Notes under the pieces: generated by a model
The model's input: the letters and a program-made list of their open reading frames with translations, nothing else
What the model was told of the DNA's origin: nothing
The model's database searches: none
Shown: positions 8,485 through 17,500 of the stretch, in pieces
How the letters are laid out: every line of letters starts with the position of its first letter
Position numbering within the stretch: position 1 is the stretch's first letter
Assembly: GCF_004323735.1 (NCBI RefSeq)
Contig: NZ_CP036455.1
Coordinates: 5,575,101-5,639,100 of the forward strand
DNA: 64,000 nt
Direction of reading: 5' to 3'
From: Streptomonospora litoralis
Lineage (GTDB): Bacteria > Actinomycetota > Actinomycetes > Streptosporangiales > Streptosporangiaceae
Made by a program: the position numbers and the translations under genes

Positions 8485-8958
8485 ATGGCACGGAATCAGT
8501 GGACGCAAGGCTCCGGAGAGCGCAAGCCCGGTACACCGGGCCCGTTCTCGCGGTGGATGCAGCAGAAGATGAACGCCCGGATGGGCCGCAAGATCCGCGG
8601 TGGCCGCGGCAACTTCATGGGCATGGACGTCCTGCTTTTGAACACGGCGGGGCGCCGCAGCGGGCAGCCGCGGGAGACTCCCCTGGCGTGGTTCCCGGAC
8701 GGGGAGGACGCCTGGCTGGTCGTCGCCTCCGGCGGCGGGAGCCGGAACCCGGACTGGCACGCCAACCTGATGGCGCACCCGGACCGGGTGACGATCGAGA
8801 TGCCCGGCCACGACGCCGTGCGGGTGGCGCCGCAGGAACTCCAGGGCACCGAGCGCGAGCAGGCGTGGCAGCGCATCGCCGCCGCGCAGCCGCGCTACGC
8901 CAAGTACCAGAGCAAGTCCGAGCGCCAGTACCCGGTGGTCCGCCTGACGCCGCGGTGA
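8485..8958 (+). CDS. Deazaflavin (F420)-dependent nitroreductase-family protein (DDN-like)
   Basis: This 157-aa protein of the split-barrel DDN family uses reduced coenzyme F420. Typical segments are L-L-L-N-T-A-G-R-R-S-G-Q-P-R-E-T-P-L, W-L-V-V-A-S-G-G-G, and N-P-D-W-H-A-N-L-M-A-H-P. These match the F420 phosphate-binding and P-x-W-x-x-N-L signatures. The family is characteristic of F420-making actinomycetes and reduces quinones, nitro compounds or similar. It lies in a probable operon with the VOC gene. Confidence 0.92.
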   Translation: MARNQWTQGSGERKPGTPGPFSRWMQQKMNARMGRKIRGGRGNFMGMDVLLLNTAGRRSGQPRETPLAWFPDGEDAWLVVASGGGSRNPDWHANLMAHPDRVTIEMPGHDAVRVAPQELQGTEREQAWQRIAAAQPRYAKYQSKSERQYPVVRLTPR

Positions 8959-9163
8959 GAGGCGCCGAGATGCGAGCGGTCCGCCCCCGGAGACCCGGCG
9001 GAGGAGCACCTCGCGCCGCCCGGACCGCCTCGCCACCGACTGCGCCGGGCGTGCTCATCCGCGCACACCCGGCGCAGTACCCCGCAGCCCGGCCCAGGGG
9101 TTCGGGTCCGCCGGGAAACCCGGAACGCACTGGCCCCGGGCGGCGACCGGCTCCGGGCCGCGG

Positions 9164-11014
9164 TCAGATCGCCTCGGTCGATTCGGCTTCTTCCACATCC
9201 TGCGGGTCGTCGGGCTCGTCTGCGAAAGCGTCGCCGGACTCCATGCCGCCGCCCAGCGCGTCGCGGTCCACGTCGCGCGCGGCGCGTTTGCCCATCGCCG
9301 CCTCGACGAGCCCCAGCAGGGCCTCGCGGCGCCGGGTGAAGAACGCGGCGAACGAACCCGTACGCAGAGCGGCCACGTCGATCTGATGGGCGGCGACGAT
9401 GGCGTCGAGCTCCGCGGCGGAGAGCTGCGCCCTGCTGTCAAGCTTGCTCATGTACTCGGCCGGTGAGGCGCCCCCGACGAGCTGGTTGGTCTTGCGAGCA
9501 AGCGGGGTCTTGTTGACGATGCTCTCGCGCAACTCGGGATCGACTTCGTTCTTCATACACCACGCCTTGGGGAAGACGTGGTGAATGTCGACGGCCAACT
9601 CGCGGTAGTGCGCCCGGTCGAACGGCTGGTTGTGCAGCCAGTCCTTCGTGCCGTTGGCCATAAGCAGCGCATGGATACCTTTGTAGGCCGCCGCGTTGCG
9701 AGTCTTAAGGGAGTGCAGGCGGGACTCCACGAAATTGGCGTCCTCGACTGTCCGGGGCACCGTCGCGCCTTCGGCGCCGCGGGCCCATTCCGGGACCTGA
9801 TCGATGTCGCGCGCGAGTCTGCTCTCGGTCGACGAGCTGTACAGTTCGCCCAGCACTCCGCACCAGTACCACTGCCGGATCCGGGCATTGATGCCGTGGA
9901 CGTCGATCTCCTCGCCCATGAGCACCCGCAGCGCGGCGAGGGCCACCAGCTGCGGCGGATAGGGGACATCGCGGGCCGCGTGCACATGCTGATCCTCCAG
10001 GAAGTGGGCGACCCAGGCCATGGCCTCACGCACCTCGCCCGCCCAGGCGCGGTAGTCGGGCAGCTGCAACCCGAGGATGTCGTCCTTGCGCGCGGTCGTG
10101 GCGGACTCGCCCCGGTGGCTGGCCAGCAGCATCACCGCCTGCAGGAACTCGGTCTCCTCGATGCTCTCCAGAACGGGATGCTTGCGGATGACGCGCTCGG
10201 TCTGCGCCCAGTCGTCCTTGAGCCGGAAGTCGGTTCCCGCTGCGCTGTAGTAATCGGCGTCGCCGGCGAACTTGGCTGTCAGCAGCTCGAAGACGGTGAG
10301 CTTCATGCCGCCCTGGTTGACCTTCTCGAAGACCGTGGCGACGGCCTCCTTGGAGGTCTGCTTGTCAAGTTCGATGGAGGGGATCGCATAGGACTTCATC
10401 GGGGTCAGGATCGCGTTGAGGAACGCCTTGGACACCTCGGGGTCCGCGTACTCGAAGAGCCACGCTGTGCCCTTGTCGTCGTAGCCGAGATTGACGGGGA
10501 AGTAGCCGTGTTCGAGCTGCTTCTCCTGGGTCGACACGTCTAGGACGACGTCCTTGCCGAAGTTCTCCCGCACCATGCCGTCGCCCGGCAGGGATTTGAC
10601 CGCGGCGTCGAGGTTGCGGGGGTCCTTCACCGCCTGCTCGATGTCGATGAAGAACCGGCGCTCGACGACTTTCTTGCGAGCGTCGTGGGTTTTCACCACT
10701 CCGCCCCCCGAGAGCGCCTGGCTCAACGATGTGAGCCTCTGCTGGCCGTCGAGGACGAGCAGGGTCGGCTCGACCGCGCCTTGCGCGAGGTCTGTCCCCT
10801 CGATCGGCTTGGGCTTGAAGCGGACCTGGTCGTTTCCGGTCTGCAGGGTCATCACCACGCCGAGCGGGTGCCCTTGGGCGATGGTGACCAGTAGCGATCG
10901 GATCCGCTCCTCGTCCCAGACGTAGCCGCGCTGGAAGTCGGGAAGCTGGATCTCGCCTCTGGAGATACGGCGCAGTAGTTCGCTGAGGGTGGGTTGGGGG
11001 GTTTGAAAACCCAT
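9164..11014 (-). CDS. GmrSD-like type IV restriction endonuclease (DUF262 + HNH/DUF1524)
   Basis: This 616-aa single-chain protein combines the two parts of GmrSD enzymes, NTP-dependent endonucleases that cut modified (for example glucosylated) phage DNA. The N-terminal DUF262 domain shows I-Q-L-P-D-F-Q-R-G-Y-V-W (residues 22-33) and L-D-G-Q-Q-R-L-T-S-L (88-97). The C-terminal DUF1524/HNH part shows D-I-H-H-V-F-P (476-482) with N-K-T-P-L-A-R-K-T-N-Q (501-511), the beta-beta-alpha-metal site. Start ATG 11014 has AGGAGAG in front. It is divergent from the PKS. Other DUF262 proteins could have other roles. Confidence 0.87.
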   Translation of the reverse strand: MGFQTPQPTLSELLRRISRGEIQLPDFQRGYVWDEERIRSLLVTIAQGHPLGVVMTLQTGNDQVRFKPKPIEGTDLAQGAVEPTLLVLDGQQRLTSLSQALSGGGVVKTHDARKKVVERRFFIDIEQAVKDPRNLDAAVKSLPGDGMVRENFGKDVVLDVSTQEKQLEHGYFPVNLGYDDKGTAWLFEYADPEVSKAFLNAILTPMKSYAIPSIELDKQTSKEAVATVFEKVNQGGMKLTVFELLTAKFAGDADYYSAAGTDFRLKDDWAQTERVIRKHPVLESIEETEFLQAVMLLASHRGESATTARKDDILGLQLPDYRAWAGEVREAMAWVAHFLEDQHVHAARDVPYPPQLVALAALRVLMGEEIDVHGINARIRQWYWCGVLGELYSSSTESRLARDIDQVPEWARGAEGATVPRTVEDANFVESRLHSLKTRNAAAYKGIHALLMANGTKDWLHNQPFDRAHYRELAVDIHHVFPKAWCMKNEVDPELRESIVNKTPLARKTNQLVGGASPAEYMSKLDSRAQLSAAELDAIVAAHQIDVAALRTGSFAAFFTRRREALLGLVEAAMGKRAARDVDRDALGGGMESGDAFADEPDDPQDVEEAESTEAI

Positions 11015-11280
11015 CAGCTCTCCTGATGCTGGTCGGTTCGCCTGTTCGGCCGGTGCCTCGGTCGCTGGGGGGCGCGGCGTTCCCCAGTCTTGCGCCCGGG
11101 GCCCGGAGATGACGAGGAAGGGGACGCGCAGATCACGGTACGTAGCGTAGGGACTGTGTGTGACACTTTCGCGGGCTCGCGGGGATGCCTGGTTATGCGA
11201 TCCGCATGTTAATACGCACCTTTTTGGCGACGCTTCCTTTTGTGTCGTATCCGCGCGAGCTCGTTTCCGATCCGCTTGAG

Positions 11281-11300
11281 CTGCCGATCCGGATCGGCAG
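11281..11300. promoter_or_regulatory. 20-bp perfect palindrome in the GmrSD/PKS divergent region
   Basis: CTGCCGATCCGGATCGGCAG is an exact palindrome without spacer, about 270 bp upstream of the restriction gene and 150-225 bp upstream of the PKS start. It sits in relatively AT-richer DNA. It could be an operator for a dimeric regulator. Confidence 0.5.
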
Positions 11301-11421
11301 ACGCCGGAGGTGGCCTCGGCTCTTCCCGGAGTACCGGCGGTCCGAGCCCGGTGCGGCGGCCGTAGTCCCATAAGTCCCGGCAGCTCGCGGGATCCGAGCC
11401 GACCGCGGTTTCACTGGGGCA

Positions 11422-11439
11422 ATCATTCTGTGCAATGAT
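11422..11439. promoter_or_regulatory. Inverted repeat ATCATT-N6-AATGAT before the PKS
   Basis: Six-base arms flank CTGTGC. The first possible ATG of the PKS frame (11435) lies inside the right arm and lacks a good ribosome site, so the repeat is better read as an operator and the TTG at 11507 as the start. Confidence 0.4.
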
Positions 11440-11506
11440 CTCGTCGCTTTGTGTAACCGAAATTGCCCGGCGCGTCGTCCGCGCCGGGACGCGGGAGAGG
11501 ACGAGC

Positions 11507-14500
11507 TTGGGCGCAGTAACGGATGATCGCGGGACGGACGCGGTCGCGGTGGTCGGCGTGGGGTGCCGGCTGCCGGGAGGCATCGACGATCTGGGCTCCC
11601 TGTGGGAGGCCCTCGACGAGGGCCGCGACCTGGTGGGGCGCGTGCCGGAGGACCGCTTCGAGAGCGCGCGGTTCGTGGACGAATCGCGCCCGCGGACGGG
11701 CAAGAGCTACACCGCGGCGGGCGGCTTCCTCACCGACGTCGCCGGATTCGACGCCGACTTCTTCGGTATCTCGCCGAAGGAGGCCGCACACATGGACCCC
11801 CAGCATCGGCTGCTGCTGGAGATGACCGCCGAAGCGCTGGACGACGCCGCCATCGACCCCGCCCGCCTGGCGGGGACTCCCTCGGGCGTCTTCGTGGGTA
11901 TCTCCGACGCCTCCTACGGCGCGCTGCAAATGATGTCACGCGATCGGATCGGCCCCTACACCGCCTCGGGCGGTGCCCATTCGATCGCGGCGAACCGCGT
12001 CTCGCACGCGTTCGACCTGCGAGGACCGTCCATGGCCGTGGACACGGCCTGCTCCTCATCGCTGGTCGCGCTGGAACGGGCCTGCTGCCAGGTGGCGTCC
12101 TGCGGCGGCGTGGTGCTGGCCGGCGGCGTGAACGTGCTGCTCGCACCCTACGCCTATGTCGCCTTCGCGCAGGCGGCCATGCTCTCGGCCAAGGGCCGCT
12201 GTGCGGCGTTCTCCGCGGACGCGGACGGCTTCGTGCGCTCCGAGGGCGGCGGGGTGGTCGTGCTCAAACGGCTGGGCGACGCACTGGCCGACGGCGATCG
12301 GATCCACGGCGTGCTCGCCGGATGGGGCTCCAACAGCGACGGCCGCACCGCCGGGCTCGCACTGCCCAACTCCGATGCGCAGGAGGAACTGCTGCACAGG
12401 GTCTACGCCGACGCCGGTGTGGAGCCCGACGAACTGGTGTACATGGAGGCGCACGGCACCGGCACGCTCGTCGGGGACCCCGCCGAGTGCGAGGCCGTCG
12501 GCCGGGCGCTGGCACGCGGGCGCTCCCGCCCGCTGCCGGTCGGCTCGGTCAAGTCCAACGTCGGCCACCTGGAGCCCGCCTCGGGGATGGCCGGCGTGTT
12601 CAAAGCCCTGACGGTGCTGCGGCACGGGCGTATCCCGGCATCGCTGCACGCCGCACCCCTCAACCCCCGCATCGACTTCGACGGCCTCGGACTGGCCCCC
12701 GCTGTCGAGGCGAGCGACGTCCGACCGCTCGTCGCGGAACGCCGCGCCGTCGGCGTCAACTCCTTCGGATTCGGCGGAGCCAACGCCCACGTCATCGTGG
12801 CCGCCGCGCCCGAGCCCGCTGGGCGGGGCGCGGACGCCGACGGGGGGCCTCGGGAGCGCGCCGCCGCGACGCGGTCGGCGGTCGCCGCGGCCGCCCCGTC
12901 CGGCAGCGGCGCGGCGCGCGGCGCCGCGCCCGAGCAGGAGGGGCCCGCTTCACTGCCCGTCGTCGTCTCGGCGCGCACGCCCGAGGCCCTCACGGCGGCG
13001 GTCGCGCAGATGGCGGAGTGGCTGGACGAGACTCCCGGCGACGCCTTCTACGACCTCGCCTACACCTCCTGCAGGCGGCGCGGCGCGCACCCGTACCGGC
13101 GGGCCGTGCTGGCCGGCGGCCCGCACCAGGCGGCGGAGCGGCTGCGCGCCGACGGAGCCGGTTCCTCGCCGACCGCCGAGGACGGTCGTATCGCCTTCGT
13201 CTACTGCGGCAACGGTTCCCAGTGGGCCGGTATGGGCGCCGACCTGCTCGCCGCCGACGCGGACTTCGCGCGGAGCGTGGCCGAGGTCGACGGCTGCCTC
13301 GCCCCCTATCTCGGCTGGTCGGTGGCCGAGGAGATGGCGCTTCCGCCCGCCGAGTGGCGACTGCAGCTGACCGAGGTCGCCCAGCCCCTGCTGTTCACCG
13401 TCCAGGTAGCCCTCACGCGCTGGCTCGCCGACCGCGGCGCCACCCCCGCCGCCGCGGTGGGGCACAGCGTCGGCGAAGCCGCCGCGGCCTGGGCCGCCGG
13501 GGCGCTTACCCTCGACCAGGCCGCGCGCGTGGTCGCCGCCCGCGGCCGAGCGCAGGCGCCCACCGCCGGCAGCGGCCGCATGGCCGCGGCCGGCCTCTCC
13601 CGCGAACAGGCGGAGGAGCTGCTGACCGGATTCCCGGGGGTGGAGATCGCCGGGGTGAACAGCGAGTGCGACGTCACCCTCGCCGGTTCCGAAGGCCGCA
13701 TCAAGCAGATCGGCGACGAGCTGGAGCGGCGCGGTGTGTTCTTCCGGCAACTCGACCTGGACTACGCCTTCCACAGCTCGGCCATGGACCCGGTGCGCGA
13801 AACCCTGCTCGCCGACCTGGACGGGCTCACACCTTGCGCGGCCCGCATCCCGCTGGCCTCCACCGCTACGGGCGGCCTGGTGGAGGGCACGGAACTCGGC
13901 GCCGAGCACTGGTGGACGGGAATCCGCGAACCCGTCATGTTCGGAGCGGCCGCCGACCGGCTGCGCGACAGCGGCATCGGCGTGTTCACCGAGATCGGGC
14001 CGCACCCCGTGCTGCGGTCCTACCTGCGCCGCTGCCTCGATTCACCGGCGCGGCGCCGCGCCGTGACCTCGACACTCGACCGCGGCGGCTGCGGCGTGCG
14101 GGCCGCCAAGCGGGCGGTGGAGTCGCTGATCGCCGCCGGCGCCGACATCGACTGGGCGCGGCGCTACTTCCCCGCGCCGGGCCAGGTCGTCGACCTGCCC
14201 GCGTACCCATGGCAGCGCGAGCGCCACTGGAGCGGCACGAGGGAGGACTGGGCGCGTGCGAGCGCCGGTCCGGTCGACCATCCGCTGCTGGGCGAACGCG
14301 CCGTCGCGGCCGAGCCGTCGTGGACGGCCGCGGTCGAGCCGGTGCGCGCGCCGTGGCTGGTCGACCACAAGCTCGCCGGAGGCGTGGTCTTCCCGGCGGC
14401 CGGCTATCTGGAGATGGCGCTGGGGGCGGGCAGGCGCGTACTGGACGGACCGGTGGAGGCCGACGGCTGGGAGTTCACCAGGCCGCTGGTGATCCCGTGG

Positions 14501-17500
14501 GAGGACCCCGAAGCGGTGCGCATGCAGACACTGCTGACTCCGCAGGACGGAGCCACCCGCATCACCAGTGTCGAGCGCGGCGGCGCCGAGCCCCGCCTGC
14601 ACGCCCGCGGCCGGGTGCGGCGACTGGTCCAAGGCGTCCCCGCACCGCTGGACGTGGCCGCCGCGCGCTCGCGGTGCCCGCAGCACATCGACGCGGGCCG
14701 ACTGTACGCGGAGCTTGCGGAGAAGGGCTTGCAGTACGGCCCCGCGTTCCAGGTTCTGCGCGAGGTGTACAGCGGCGAGGGCGAGGTTCTCGCCGCTTAC
14801 CGACTCGACGCCTCCTCCGAGGAGTACACCGTCCACCCTGCCCTGCTGGACGGTGCGTTCCACAGCGGGGCGCCGCTGCTGGTGGGCCACGAAGAAGGCG
14901 CCTTCCTCCCGGCCAAGGCGGGTGCGCTGCGCGTCTGGCGGACTCCCGCGCCGCAGGGCTGGATCCGCGTGCTCGACCGCACCCGGAGCAGTAGCGAATC
15001 CTGCTGGGACATCGTCCTCACCGACGAGCGCGGCGACGTCGCCGTCGAAGCCCTGGGCCTGCGGTGCAGGCGCGTCGCCTCCCACACGCGGCGCCCGTTG
15101 GAGACGCACCGCACCGTGCTGCGCGCGGCTCCGCGCGCCGGGCTCGCGGCGGCGCCCTCACCGCTGCCGCAGAACGACCGCATCGAGGCGGCAGCGGCCG
15201 ACCGCATCGACCGGGTGCGCCGGGCGTGGCACGAGACCGACTACGACGACGCCGCCGCCAGTCGCCGGGACAGCCTCGGACACGCGATCGCACTGGGGCT
15301 GGCCCGGTTGGTGCCCAAGCTCCGCAGCGGCGAGGCCGGGTGGGCCGACGTCGACGCGCTTGGACTGCCCGCCGCGTACCGCCGGGCGGTCGCGGCGATG
15401 ATCCCGCTCGCGGAGGCGGCCGGCGCACTGCAGAAGACGGGGGAGTCCACATGGCGGCTGGCGACCGATGACGAGCGCGCCCGCGCGGCGTTTCGCACCT
15501 GCCTCGACAGCGCCCCGGCCTCCGCGGTCGAACTCTGCCTCGCCGCCATCGGCCTGGGGAGAATGCCGTCGGTGATGCTGGGCGAGCGCGAAGCCGTCGA
15601 GATGCTGACCGAGCCCGGTACTGCAGAGCTCTACCGGCACCTGTTCGCCACGAGTCCGCAACTGGTCTTCGGCTACCGGGTGGCGGCCGCGCTGCTGGCC
15701 GCGGCCGTCGAAGAGTGGCCGGCCGACCGGCCGCTGCGCGTACTGGAGATCGGCGCCGGAACAGCCGGATTCTCGACCGCTCTCGTTCCCCTGCTGCCGC
15801 CCGACCGCACGCAGTACACGTTCACCGACGTCTCCCCGTTCTTCTTCGCTCCCGCGCAGAAGCAGCTGGCCGAGTACGACTTCGTCGAGTACCGCACACT
15901 CGATCTCGACGCCGACCCGGCGGAGCAGGGGTTCACTGAAGGCGAATACGACCTCGTCGTCGCCGCCAACGCCCTGCACACGGCCCGCGAGATGGCCGCG
16001 GCGCTGCCGCGCGTCGCCTCCCTGCTGTCCCCGGGCGGCCGGCTGCTCGCGGTCGAGAACCACGACAACGACGCCGCCAGCGGGGTATTCGGGCTACTGG
16101 AGTCGTTCTGGAACTCGGCCGACACCGACCTGCGCCCCGACGGCGCCTTCATCGCCCGCGACCGGTGGCCCGGGCTGCTGCGCCGCGGCGGATTCGGCGA
16201 CGTGGTGCAGACCGGCGACGACCGGGGGGCGTCCGCGCGCGACCTGTCGGTGCTGCTGGCGACCGCGGAGCACCGCGCCGCGGGGCCGGTCCCCGCGGTA
16301 CCGGCCCCGGCCGAACCTCAGGAGCCGGAGGTCGTCCGCGTGGTGGTCGCGGAATCCGCCGCCGAGCTTCCGCTGGCCCAGGCCGTGGCCGAGGCGTGCG
16401 ACGACGCCGCGGTCGCAGTCGCTGCGGACGGCACCGCCCAGTGGGCCGACTTGCCGGCAGCCCCGGTGCACGGCCGGCACTCCGTCACCATCGTCTATGC
16501 CGAGCCGGACCCCGACGACGTGGTCGCCGCGACCACGCGCCGCGCCGCCATGCTGCGTTCGCTGCTGGGTGCCGCGCTGCCGCACGACGAGTCGCGGCAG
16601 CTCGACCTGAGGCTGGTCACCCGGCCCAGCGGTGTGCACCCGGCGCCGGAAGGGTGCGACGTGCCCGCCGACGCCGCGGTGTGGGGGATGGCGCGGACGC
16701 TGGCCAACGAGTACGGCGAAATCGCGCTGACCCGCATCAGCCTGCAGCGCGGCGCCGACATCACAGCGGACGCCCGGCGCCTGGCCCGCGAGGTCCTCTC
16801 GGACTCCCCCGAGGACGAGATCGTGCTGACGTCCGAGGGACGGTTCGTGCCGCGGATGGTCGCGGACACCCCGGCGCTGGACGCCGCCGAGTCCGGGGGC
16901 TACGGCCTGGTCGTCCTCGATCAGGGGCTGAACTTCCGCGTGCAGTGGGAGCAGACGCCCCCTCCGGTGCCGGGCCCCGGCATGGTCGGTATCGAGGTGC
17001 GCGCCGCGGCGCTGAACTACCGCGACGTCATGCAGGCGACCGGCCTGCTGCCGGCCGAGGCCGCGGAGTCCAGCTTCGCTGGGATGGAGCCGGGGCTGGA
17101 GTGTGCGGGCGTCGTCACGGCCGTGGGGGCCGGGGTCGACGGACTCGCGGTGGGCGACCGGGTACTCGCTACGGCGGCGCCGGCGCTCGCGTCCCACACC
17201 GTCACCCACGCCCACGCCGCGGCGCGCATCCCCGAGCACATGTCCTTCGCCGAAGCCGCCACTGTGCCGATCGCCTTCACCACCGTCCAGTATTCGCTGG
17301 AGGAGGTGGCCCGTCTGCGCAGGGGCGAGACCGTGCTCGTGCACGGCGGCGCCGGGGCGGTGGGGCTCGCCGCGCTGCAGCACGCCCGCATGTGCGGCGC
17401 CGAGGTGATCGCGACCGCCGGGACCGAGGCCAAGCGCGAGGTCCTGCGGGTACTCGGCGTCGAGCACGTGCTGGATTCGCGCAGCTTGGAGTTCGCCTCC

